A DNA stretch of 57,537 bases. Source: Bryobacterales bacterium. GTDB taxonomy: Bacteria > Acidobacteriota > Terriglobia > Bryobacterales > UBA6623. Both the position numbers and the translations under genes were made by a program. Location: contig JAPPMG010000103.1 in assembly GCA_028819215.1 (NCBI GenBank), positions 1 to 57,537 on the forward strand. The letters are read 5' to 3'. Below are positions 50,465 through 57,537 of this stretch, piece after piece. The stretch's first letter is position 1; each line of letters starts with the position of its first letter. The notes beneath the pieces were generated by a model that saw nothing but the letters and a program-made list of their open reading frames with translations, made no database searches and was not told where the DNA came from.

Positions 50465-53023
50465 TTATCGCGCCTGGGCCTGCAATCCCTTGGATTCGGA
50501 CGCCTCGCCCGATTCCGGGTGAATCACGCGGACCGTGTAGGTGCCCGGCTGGCGTACCGTCGGGGTGAATTCGCTGCCCTGAATACGCAGGGTGTAAACG
50601 ATCTCCCCGCTGGACTCGCTGATCACCTGCACAACGGGATCGACGGCCCCTTGGGCGTCGATCGCGGGCAGGGAGTAGCCCGTCGGCAAGCCGCTCTGAG
50701 TCTGCTGGATCTGAATCGGCCAGCCCGGATAGGGCTTGGCTCCGTCCTCGGACGCATCCACCCAGCGGGGCCAGTTGGCGAATTCGATGCTCCTCTCGCT
50801 GCGATCGAACTTGATGATCCCGTAGCCAGGTGCCCGGTGGTTCAGGGCGGTTGGCTCGATGCCGTTCGTGTGCGGGTTGGAGACCGCGTGGATCGTAACC
50901 TTGTTGCCGAAGCCGTCGTGGAATTCGCCGGTGTTCCGGGGGGCACCCTCCTTGCGGTTGCGCCCCTCTTCGGTTGGGAACCAGCGGCGCGGAAAGATGT
51001 TGGCCACCGACGGCACGCAGATCGCCCAGCTGCTGTCGTTCCAGTCTTCCACTCCGTACTGGATGGTGCTGCCGAGGTGCTGGTCGCCCGCGATGTGGAC
51101 CGCCACGGCCTTGCGCAAGAGCTGCACGGCGCGGTTCCGGCCCGATTGCGGCCAGCCGTTGGAATCGTGGTCCTGAACCGGCTCTTCACCCGGCGCGTAC
51201 TCGCCTGGCGCGTTGACGCGCAGGCTGCCGGTCACCGCGTCGGTCGTCGTGCCCTTGGGCAGCGTGCACACGTTGGCGAAGATCGTCTGCGAGATGGCCG
51301 CCTTCATCCACGCGCCCTCCCAGTCCTGCGCCCAAGCATCTAGGAAGCTCTCCTGCCGCTCGCCGAGCAGCGGAAACTCGGGGTTGTCCGAGCTCTTGCG
51401 AGCGTCGTAGTTGGGGTCTTGCGCCCAGCCGTTGATGATGCCCGGCCCGATCAGCGCCGTGGCCGAGTCCTTCCACTTGCGATCCTCGATGATTGCGAAA
51501 CTGACGCCGCCGTAAAGCAGGTCTGTGTAATAGACCGCGATGCCTTGCTCGACCGGAGTCGGATCGAACGGATCGGGCATGTTCGCCGTCTGCGTCGTTT
51601 GGACCACGTGGACAAACCGGGAGTCCATCACGTAGCCTCCTTGGTCTTGGCCGGGCTTGCCGTAGCCGTGGGCCTTGCGTCCGCCAGCGCCCCAGATGTT
51701 GCCTTGGTAGACGTCATGGTCGTCCGGCAGGGCCACCGTCGGGGTGTCCCGCAGCAATTCGCCGTATTCCCATCCGAAGATGTACCACTTGCGCAGGTAG
51801 TCGAGGATCGCCATGTCGGTCGGCTCGCGCACGATGCCGTACTCGCCGACGCGTTCGTAGACGTTGTCGCCCGTAAAGGCCATCAGGTCGGGCCGATGGT
51901 GCCGCATGTTCCGCACGATGTCCGCGTGTGGGAAACCGAGGTCGTTGTTGCCGGTGAATGCCGCCACGACGAGCTCGTCCTTGTCCACGGGATCCTTGCG
52001 CACCGTGCCTTCCCAGGTGTCGCCAGCGAACACGACCCGGTACGGAGTGTCTGCGGTGTCGTCCCAGTCCGGCACGCGGAACGTGGCCGTGCGAGCCTCC
52101 GGATCGACGGCCGTGCGGACAATCTCCTTCCAGCCGCCGTCTTGGATCTCCAAAGCCGCTTCGCTGCTCTCGGCATCGACCGGTGCGAGGACGGCGTTCA
52201 GCTTCAGCACGCCCTTGCTGAGCGTGTGCATCGCGAACATGATCGGGCCCAGCTTCCGCTCCGGATGGGCGGTGACCCGGCTGCCGGATACCTCCCAATC
52301 GTCGAACCACAGGCGCAGCGTGCCGCCCGCCCGAGTGCCTGGCTTGAGAGCCCAGCCGGTCTCTCGGATTTCCTCCTCCGCCGGCGGCGAGTCCGGAATC
52401 GGACCGCTGCTGGAGACCAGCGCCAGGCCGCCGGTCAGCCAGCCCGAATCGACCTCGCGGGAGACTTCCTGCGCGCCGGAAGCCGTCTCGAGGCGCAATG
52501 TCAGGCGCGCCAAGTCTCCGGACGGTTCGGCGTTGAGCGACAAGCTGGCTTCGGAGTCGAATGCGCCGTCCGCTACGGGAGACGACTCATCGGGAGATCC
52601 GATGAACAGGCGCCCGTCAGAGGCTACCCCACAGTGCAGGCCGATGCCGCGGACTGCGCTGTCTCGATAGTCGCTGAACGATCCGCGGATTCCCACCCGG
52701 AAGCCGGCCCAGCCGTTCTCGAGAGGCTCGCCGGTGGGTTCGATCCGCCCCATGCGGACGTTCGTCGAAAGGGTGCCGCTGGACGCGTCAATCTCGCGCG
52801 TCAGCAGGAACACGTTGCGGTCCCCGCCCGCCCGGAAGTTCTCCAGACGCCCCTCTCGCAAGCGCCAGTCTTGTAGCGGGTTGGACCAGTAATCAGGGCC
52901 GATCCACGGGCGTTCGACTGCAGGATCGAAGCGGCTCTCGAAGGCCGTCGAGCCAGCGCTGCAGCCGGCCAGTGCCAGCGCACAGGCTGCGAGCGGAGGA
53001 AGGAAAGTACGAGCGACAGACAT
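50465..53023 (-). CDS. PhoD-like metallophosphatase lipoprotein
   Basis: 852 residues from the ATG at 53023. The signal peptide ends in lipobox LALAGCS, so the protein is lipid-anchored. Residues 30-300 form beta-rich domains, including a concanavalin-like part. The PhoD metallophosphatase core (340-700) has FTGDNVYERVGEYG, LPDDHDVYQGNIWG and HIAGDQHLGSTIQYG as metal-ligand motifs. The C-terminal 90 residues form an Ig-like domain (YTVRVIHPESGE). Such large PhoD-like proteins act on unknown phosphate or sulfate esters. The gene ends ten bases after RraA, on the opposite strand. Confidence 0.85.
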   Translation of the reverse strand: MSVARTFLPPLAACALALAGCSAGSTAFESRFDPAVERPWIGPDYWSNPLQDWRLREGRLENFRAGGDRNVFLLTREIDASSGTLSTNVRMGRIEPTGEPLENGWAGFRVGIRGSFSDYRDSAVRGIGLHCGVASDGRLFIGSPDESSPVADGAFDSEASLSLNAEPSGDLARLTLRLETASGAQEVSREVDSGWLTGGLALVSSSGPIPDSPPAEEEIRETGWALKPGTRAGGTLRLWFDDWEVSGSRVTAHPERKLGPIMFAMHTLSKGVLKLNAVLAPVDAESSEAALEIQDGGWKEIVRTAVDPEARTATFRVPDWDDTADTPYRVVFAGDTWEGTVRKDPVDKDELVVAAFTGNNDLGFPHADIVRNMRHHRPDLMAFTGDNVYERVGEYGIVREPTDMAILDYLRKWYIFGWEYGELLRDTPTVALPDDHDVYQGNIWGAGGRKAHGYGKPGQDQGGYVMDSRFVHVVQTTQTANMPDPFDPTPVEQGIAVYYTDLLYGGVSFAIIEDRKWKDSATALIGPGIINGWAQDPNYDARKSSDNPEFPLLGERQESFLDAWAQDWEGAWMKAAISQTIFANVCTLPKGTTTDAVTGSLRVNAPGEYAPGEEPVQDHDSNGWPQSGRNRAVQLLRKAVAVHIAGDQHLGSTIQYGVEDWNDSSWAICVPSVANIFPRRWFPTEEGRNRKEGAPRNTGEFHDGFGNKVTIHAVSNPHTNGIEPTALNHRAPGYGIIKFDRSERSIEFANWPRWVDASEDGAKPYPGWPIQIQQTQSGLPTGYSLPAIDAQGAVDPVVQVISESSGEIVYTLRIQGSEFTPTVRQPGTYTVRVIHPESGEASESKGLQAQAR

Positions 53024-53094
53024 CGCGCCCAAGGTAACAGGCGCCTGCCCCCGCCCGCAACGCGCGCCTGACCGCCAGTGCTCAGGCGAGCGTG

Positions 53095-54120
53095 TCAGTT
53101 GGCCATGTCGGCGGGCATCGGGCCTTTCGACAGCAGCTTGATCCGGTACAAGCCTGTCCGCGCGGTCATGTACAGCGAACTGCCGTCATCGCCCCATGCG
53201 ACGTTGGCAGGCACTTCGTCTGGCTTGATCACGCCCAGGGGTTCGCCATTCGGCGTGAAGATCCAGACCCCGCCAGGCCCGGTGGCGTAGATGTTGCCGT
53301 TCACGTCGAGCTTGAGCCCGTCAGGAGCGCCCGGATCCGTCTCGCTGGTGGCGTCGTAGAAGACCCGGCCGTTCTCGAACATCCCGTCATCGTTGACGTC
53401 GTAGGCCATCCACACTTTCATGGAGCTGTCGGAATTGGCCACGTAGGCGGTCTTGCCGTCCGGGGAGAAGCCGATCCCGTTGGGCCTCGTCTGATCGCGG
53501 ACAAGCAGCTGCAATTCGCCGGATTCGTAGTTCAGGCGGTAGATGCCGTTGAAATCCAACTCCCGGGCCGGGTCTTCCTCCAGATCGGGCAACCCGTAGG
53601 GCGGATCGGTGAAGTACAGCCAGCCGTTGGCGTGCCAGGCGGCGTCGTTGGGGCTGTTTAGCTTCTTGCCCTCGAAGTTGTCCACGACCGAGACCCACTC
53701 CCCGTCTTCCATGCGCGAGATGCGCCGGTTGCCATGCTCGCACGCCAGCAGGCGGCCTTGCGCGTCTAGGATCAGGCCGTTCGATCCCAGCGAGGCGTCC
53801 CGCGGCTCGCCCTTGTACATCTGGTCGTAGAACACCGAGGCCGACGTGTCGCCCTCCGCCCAGCGGTAGATTGCATTCGCCGGGATGTCGCTGAAGAGGA
53901 GGTGCGGGCTGTCGCCCTTAATCCAGACCGGCCCCTCGGTAAAGCCCATCTCACCGGCTAGCTTCTCGATCACGTAATCGGCCGGGACGATGGTGTCGAG
54001 TGCCTCGCTGACCTTGTGCACCGCGCCGGCACCGTGGTCCGGCTCGGCCGGTTCGGGCGGGGCGGCGCAGGCTAGGCCCATTACAACGACACTGGCAACG
54101 ATCAAGCTTTGGAATCTCAT
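53095..54120 (-). CDS. SMP-30/gluconolactonase-family protein, exported
   Basis: 341 residues from the ATG at 54120 with a GAGG ribosome-binding site. The signal ends near VVMGLACAAP, a possible lipobox. A six-bladed propeller has TEGPVWIKGDSPHLLFSDIP, SNGLILDAQGRLLACEHGNR, LNSPNDAAWHANGWLYFTDP, RPNGIGFSPDGKTAYVANSD and PDGLKLDVNGNIYATGPGGV. The Glu, Asn and Asp metal ligands of the gluconolactonase family are present in these motifs. It hydrolyses sugar lactones in the periplasm. A shortened, frame-shifted copy lies directly upstream, so the gene arose by or underwent tandem duplication. Confidence 0.9.
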   Translation of the reverse strand: MRFQSLIVASVVVMGLACAAPPEPAEPDHGAGAVHKVSEALDTIVPADYVIEKLAGEMGFTEGPVWIKGDSPHLLFSDIPANAIYRWAEGDTSASVFYDQMYKGEPRDASLGSNGLILDAQGRLLACEHGNRRISRMEDGEWVSVVDNFEGKKLNSPNDAAWHANGWLYFTDPPYGLPDLEEDPARELDFNGIYRLNYESGELQLLVRDQTRPNGIGFSPDGKTAYVANSDSSMKVWMAYDVNDDGMFENGRVFYDATSETDPGAPDGLKLDVNGNIYATGPGGVWIFTPNGEPLGVIKPDEVPANVAWGDDGSSLYMTARTGLYRIKLLSKGPMPADMAN

Positions 54121-54149
54121 TTCAGTTTTCCTCACTGACGGTGAACCCA

Positions 54150-54662
54150 TCATAGCGGCAGATCTCCCAAAACGGGCCGTCCTCGGCGCTTGGGGGCCAA
54201 TGCCCAGGCGAGCGGGTCACCTGGCCATGTCGGCGGGCATCGGGCCCTTCGCCAACAGCTTGATCCGGTACAAACTCGTCCGCGCGGTCGTAGGCGGCCC
54301 TCTGCATCGAGGATCAGGCCGTGCGAGCCTAGGAAGGCCTCGAGGGGTTCCCCCCGGTACGTCTGGTCATAGAACACCGGGTCCGCCGCGTCGCCTTCCG
54401 CCCAGCGGTAGATCACGTTGGGCGGAATGTCGCTGAACAGGAGCTGCGGAGTGTTCCCCTTGATCCACACCTGCTCCTCTGTGAAGACCATGTCGCCAGG
54501 CAGCTTGTCGATCACGTAGTCTTCCGGGACGATGGCGCCGAGCGCCTCGCTGACTCGGTGCATCGTGCCGGCCCCGTGGTCCATTGTGGCTGGCTCTGGA
54601 GGGGCCGACCAAGCCAGCTTCAGCACCGCGACGCTGGCAGCGATGCCGTTTCTGAATCTCAT
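54150..54662 (-). pseudogene. Truncated tandem copy of the gluconolactonase gene
   Basis: From the ATG at 54662 the first 130 residues align with the neighbour gene throughout (HRVSEALGAIVPEDYVIDKL, LLFSDIPPNVIYRWAEGD, GSHGLILDAEGRL). The sequence then jumps to the 3' end of the gene, but out of frame; the DNA at 54222-54290 closely matches 53098-53166. About 600 bases of propeller are deleted at a junction near 54295. Even the leader before the ATG and the bases after the stop are duplicated. The encoded 170-residue product would lack the active site. Confidence 0.85.
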
Positions 54663-54819
54663 TTCGGCTATCCTCAGTGACGGTGAGCCCTTCATAGCGC
54701 CGGGTCCCCTGCGCCGGGCCGTCGTCAGCGCTTGACTTTGGGTCGCGCAGTGTGCGACTAATGCGAATTCGCCTTTTGCACGATGCCCAGCGCCGGGCCG
54801 CTCCCCTAGAGGCCGTCGC

Positions 54820-55251
54820 ATGACAGATTGCAGAAAACTGCGGCTTTCGCTCGAGAGCACCGTGGACAGCATCGACGCGGCGGAGCTAATCGTCCAGCGA
54901 CTCGCGGAATTGAACGGTTTCAACGAGGACCAAGTGCATCAGATCGGCATGGGAGTGCGCGAGACGGTGGCCAATGCCGTCAAGCACGGCAACGCCTTCA
55001 ATCTGGCCAAGCGAGTCTCGTTCGATGCGGCGGTCGACGAGGCAGCGTTCGAGGTGACCGTGACCGACCAAGGCGCGGGCTTCGAGCCCGAGGACGTCGC
55101 CGATCCGTGCGAGGGCGACAACTTGCTGCGCGCCTCAGGGCGCGGGCTGTTGATGATGAAGGCTTTTTTTGACGAAGTCGAGGTCGGCCGGTGCGCTGGC
55201 ACGGGCACGCGGGTTCGTCTGGTGAAGTACTGCGCCAAGGGCGCATCATGA
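54820..55251 (+). CDS. rsbW: RsbW-like anti-sigma factor / serine kinase
   Basis: 143 residues, a GHKL ATPase: N box ETVANAVKHGN, G1 box TDQGAGFEPED, G2 box SGRGLLMM. RsbW/SpoIIAB proteins bind and block an alternative sigma factor and phosphorylate an STAS antagonist. The partner STAS gene lies 21 bases downstream. No sigma factor gene adjoins, so the target is elsewhere or a partner-switch output protein. Divergent from the gluconolactonase pseudogene. Confidence 0.9.
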   Translation: MTDCRKLRLSLESTVDSIDAAELIVQRLAELNGFNEDQVHQIGMGVRETVANAVKHGNAFNLAKRVSFDAAVDEAAFEVTVTDQGAGFEPEDVADPCEGDNLLRASGRGLLMMKAFFDEVEVGRCAGTGTRVRLVKYCAKGAS

Positions 55252-55272
55252 TCTAACTCAGGAGGAAGATCG

Positions 55273-55614
55273 ATGAGTTTATCCACAGAGGTTCGTGAGT
55301 ACAGCGGAGTGACGATCGTTGACATGACCGGTCGCATCACTCTCGGAGAGGAGTCCGGCCATGTCCGCGACACCGTGCGGGGACTGCTCGACGGGGGCGC
55401 GACCAAGATCGTGCTCAATCTGGCCGGCGTCACCTATATCGACAGTTCCGGCCTTGGCGAGCTGGTCTCGGCCTACACCACGTCCCGCAACCAGGGCTGC
55501 GAGATCAAGCTGCTCAACGTGCAGGCCAAGGTACAGGACTTGCTCCAGATCACGAAGCTCCACACCGTCTTCCACTGCCTCACCGACGAAACCGAAGCTG
55601 TCACGAGCTTCTAG
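55273..55614 (+). CDS. rsbV: STAS-domain anti-sigma factor antagonist
   Basis: 113 residues with a strong AGGAGG ribosome-binding site eight bases before the ATG. The STAS fold has the phosphorylation site YIDSSGLGELVSAYTTSR (the Ser of DSSG) and an RITLGEESGHVRDTVRGLLD N-terminal part. Unphosphorylated it binds RsbW-type proteins, releasing the sigma factor. It follows rsbW on the same strand (order W-V, reversed from Bacillus). Confidence 0.92.
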   Translation: MSLSTEVREYSGVTIVDMTGRITLGEESGHVRDTVRGLLDGGATKIVLNLAGVTYIDSSGLGELVSAYTTSRNQGCEIKLLNVQAKVQDLLQITKLHTVFHCLTDETEAVTSF

Positions 55615-55728
55615 ACCCGCAGCTGCCCGCCAACTGGCTGGGCCAACGGCACCGGTCGGCCCGGGACCGCCCCTCAAGCAGGGCTCACGCCCTTGGCGCC
55701 GCCGCTGGGCTGGATTTCCCGCCCGCGC

Positions 55729-56355
55729 TTAGCCGACCATCACGTAGAAGGTGACCGAGAACTCAGTGTTGTTCAGATTTCCCTGCACGTTGGGCAGGTA
55801 GTTGCCGAACGGCTTTCCCGTGACGTGGTTGCGCACGTCGAACCGAATCCCGTACTGGAAGAAGTTCAGCTTGATGCCGCCGCCGTAGTTGTAGCCGAAC
55901 TTCGTGCTGCCGTAGCCCGAGAACGACGGAATTCCCGGCAAGAAGAAGGACGAGAAGCCGCCGCCGCCCGTCACGAACGGACGCAGCGGAAAGCCTGTCG
56001 GTGCCGCGTGCAGTAGGGCGTTGTAGTAGAAGTGGTGGGATCTAACTGCCCCGAGATCGGCGTCTTCCGTGCCCTCTGGGCCACTACTCCGGAGATCCAG
56101 GCCGGAGTGCTGATAGGCGTAGGAGGCCTCGTGCCCGAAGAAGCGCCGCGAATTGAAGCCCATGCGGCCCCCGACGCGCACCCCATTTCTGATCGCGTAG
56201 CTGGCGCTGCTGCCGGTGCCTGGGATCTCGCTGACGCTAATCTCGCTCCCGCCGATCGAGCCGTAGCCGGCCGAGATGCCGAACTCCGCAGACTGTGGGA
56301 ACGCAGGCAGGGCTAGCGAAACGAGCAGGGCAGAGCAGGCGAGTAGGTGTTTCAT
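55729..56355 (-). CDS. Outer-membrane beta-barrel protein (porin/OmpA-like barrel)
   Basis: 208 residues with a signal peptide (MKHLLACSALLVSLALPAFP, cut near QSA). Eight alternating amphipathic strands with aromatic girdles follow, such as AEFGISAGYGSIGG, GRMGFNSRRFFGHEASYAYQ, HHFYYNALLHAAP and STKFGYNYGGGIKLNFFQYG. The last residues SVTFYVMVG end a terminal strand, though without the usual final Phe. Typical of small OmpX/OmpW-like barrels in the outer membrane. Function unknown. Confidence 0.85.
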   Translation of the reverse strand: MKHLLACSALLVSLALPAFPQSAEFGISAGYGSIGGSEISVSEIPGTGSSASYAIRNGVRVGGRMGFNSRRFFGHEASYAYQHSGLDLRSSGPEGTEDADLGAVRSHHFYYNALLHAAPTGFPLRPFVTGGGGFSSFFLPGIPSFSGYGSTKFGYNYGGGIKLNFFQYGIRFDVRNHVTGKPFGNYLPNVQGNLNNTEFSVTFYVMVG

Positions 56356-56481
56356 GGGTGGCTTCCTGAGACTGTGTTCATCATAGTCAGACCGCGCTCG
56401 GCCGGAAGCGGTTTCTTCACCAGCCTGCCCGCGAGGTGACGTGCGTCGCCCGGCGCCTCAGCTTGCTGGCGCACGGGAGGC

Positions 56482-56862
56482 TCAGTGATACTGCACGAAC
56501 TCGATGGTGTGCCCGTCGGGGTCGCTACAGAACGCCTGACTCATTCCGAGCCGTTCGTTGCCGCCCTCTGCGAACTCAATCCCGCAATCGTTCAGGCGGG
56601 CCTTGACCACGTTCAGGTCCTCCACCTCCATGGCGAGATGATCCGAGCGGCTGATGCGGCCGCGCACTTCGCGGCCGGCCCCGGTCTGTTCGATCAGGTG
56701 AATTTGGCGATCCCCCACGGCTAGCCAAGCCCCGGGGAAATCAAAGTTCGCCCGTTCGTCCTCTGGCAGCCCGAGGACATCGCAGAAAAAGCGCTTGGAT
56801 GCCGCCAGGTCCGCGACTGCGAAGGAGACGTGGTGCATGCGCTTGAGCCCGATGTGATCCAT
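56482..56862 (-). CDS. VOC-family (glyoxalase/dioxygenase-like) protein
   Basis: 126 residues from the ATG at 56862; 22 upstream codons are open but unconserved. Two beta-alpha-beta-beta-beta modules give the vicinal oxygen chelate fold: KRMHHVSFAVADLAASKRFF with the first metal His, SDHLAMEVEDLNVVKARLND with the second, and DPDGHTIEFVQY with the terminal Glu. The metal site is complete. Members include glyoxalase I, fosfomycin resistance proteins and extradiol dioxygenases; the substrate here cannot be told. Confidence 0.88.
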   Translation of the reverse strand: MDHIGLKRMHHVSFAVADLAASKRFFCDVLGLPEDERANFDFPGAWLAVGDRQIHLIEQTGAGREVRGRISRSDHLAMEVEDLNVVKARLNDCGIEFAEGGNERLGMSQAFCSDPDGHTIEFVQYH

Positions 56863-56967
56863 AGGAGCCCATTGTAGGCGCAGCCCTGCTGCCCGGCTTG
56901 TGCGGGGAACTGCATGTGCTCGGGGCACCAGTCGTACCCGATGGCTGCGAGCGACTAAGGAGAAGAA

Positions 56968-57360
56968 TCATGCAGGAGACAACGTGCGCAGGCCAGCCGC
57001 CGAGGCGGCCTGAACGAGTTGACTGTCATATGCAATGGAGACTGGATCAAATTGAACGAGCCGAAGTGCGCACGCAACTTGTATGGCGCCGAGGCCGCGC
57101 AATTCTGAAGGGCCTAGCGCTGCCGCCCTTTCTATGACGCTCCGATCAAGAGTAACGGCCTCGAGGTTGCGGATTAGTCGGCGCGCATAGGCAACCCTGC
57201 TTCGGTCGTGGCGTCGAATCGACCTTGGAACCTCCACCGCCGCCAGCTCGCTTGCCATCACGTGCGAGTAAGTCCCCAGGTTGTGCCGGAGGGCTGCAGA
57301 TTCGGGCTCGTTCACTACAAGCTTGACCAGAGCCGAGGAGTCGCAGAAAGCAACTTCCAT
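56968..57360 (-). CDS. vapC: PIN-domain toxin with altered catalytic site
   Basis: 130 residues from the ATG at 57360. The first PIN motif AFCDSSALVKLVVNE (Asp7) and the conserved Glu in MASELAAVEVPR are present. The third acid, expected Asp in the LDAIHLASAL motif, is Gly (LGAIQVACALRL), while the fourth Asp in IAYDSQL remains. Loss of the third acid usually abolishes Mg-dependent RNase activity. The start lies two bases after the stop of an antitoxin reading frame. The ORF is otherwise complete, so the protein may still bind RNA or antitoxin. Confidence 0.8.
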   Translation of the reverse strand: MEVAFCDSSALVKLVVNEPESAALRHNLGTYSHVMASELAAVEVPRSIRRHDRSRVAYARRLIRNLEAVTLDRSVIERAAALGPSELRGLGAIQVACALRLVQFDPVSIAYDSQLVQAASAAGLRTLSPA

Positions 57361-57362
57361 GT

Positions 57363-57512
57363 TCAATCTTCCCTTAGCTCCTGAAGGTGCTTGGACACTG
57401 TCCGCTGCGAATCGACCTCCCCGCTGGGAAGTTCCATGTCCGCCCATCTCCCGGCTGCCGGAATCACCACCCCGTCATCGACTAAGGACGCTTGCCAAAA
57501 CAACTTGATCAA
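57363..57512 (-). CDS. Phd-type antitoxin, C-terminal part or truncated
   Basis: On the minus strand, codons from the TTG at 57512 give LVDDGVVIPAAGRWADMELP and SGEVDSQRTVSKHLQELRED before TGA, ending two bases before the PIN start. This matches the toxin-binding tail of Phd/VapB antitoxins encoded beside such PIN proteins. A TAA seven bases upstream of the TTG blocks a longer frame, so the DNA-binding part is missing or shifted. Only 49 residues remain. It may be a decayed antitoxin. Confidence 0.5.
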   Translation of the reverse strand: MIKLFWQASLVDDGVVIPAAGRWADMELPSGEVDSQRTVSKHLQELRED

Positions 57513-57537
57513 TTAATGTTGTAATCTGCTACGATGC

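Noticed and set aside
51419..52876. Long plus-strand open frame (485 codons) opposite the PhoD-like gene
   Set aside because: It is the antisense shadow of a GC-rich gene: rich in Arg, Val and Asp runs, no domain, and the opposite frame has clear metallophosphatase motifs.

Overview
This is a GC-rich chromosomal window from a Gram-negative heterotroph. It carries lpxD, an outer-membrane beta-barrel gene and many exported proteins. The gene mix suggests Acidobacteriota, probably a Bryobacterales/Solibacter-like lineage: DUF1501 and DUF1549/DUF1553 partners, formylglycine-type sulfatases, PQQ dehydrogenase with cytochrome c, PhoX/PhoD phosphatases, ankyrin proteins, an NtrY/NtrX pair and many toxin-antitoxin (TA) loci. 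Planctomycetes or Verrucomicrobia are less likely alternatives. The assignment is inference from gene content; no rRNA or tRNA gene was recognised.

Layout. 1-5.7 kb: tail of an ankyrin protein, a membrane protein overlapping a triple helix-hairpin-helix protein, a PhoD-like phosphatase, a hicAB remnant and a ZIP metal transporter. 5.8-9.3 kb (minus strand): family-2 and family-4 glycosyltransferases, prepilin peptidase and lpxD, mostly with ATGA overlaps. 9.4-15.7 kb: nitronate monooxygenase, DUF393 protein, ubiX, a PQQ-like propeller, dihaem cytochrome c and a PQQ alcohol dehydrogenase. 15.9-19.1 kb: two convergent sulfatases. 20-28.7 kb (minus strand): a Kelch-sodium symporter fusion, a MATE exporter, the NtrX/NtrY-like pair and a PP-loop ATPase. 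28.8-35.9 kb: DHFR-like reductase, a decayed GAF sensor, a GPP34-cytochrome P450 fusion overlapping an acyltransferase-3 gene, an alpha/beta hydrolase and a dienelactone hydrolase. 37-41 kb: a SUMF1-like protein, DUF1501 and DUF1553 genes in one operon. 41.7-57 kb: VCBS protein, PhoX, PHP-like protein, RraA-like protein, a second PhoD-like protein, gluconolactonase with a broken tandem copy, an RsbW/RsbV pair, a beta-barrel and a VOC protein.

The most striking pattern is at least nine type II TA loci in 57 kb. Most have an intact or largely intact antitoxin beside a toxin broken by a nonsense codon, truncation, frameshift, mosaic rearrangement or loss of a catalytic Asp. Two loci (44.6-45.3 kb and 45.9-46.5 kb) look intact and have palindromes at their promoters. 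Other leads are the GPP34-P450 fusion, an NtrX-like regulator whose GAFTGA loop reads GAFPAA, and several -10-like boxes 5-7 nt before start codons, suggesting leaderless transcription. All calls come from reading the sequence and family knowledge; no database search was run.
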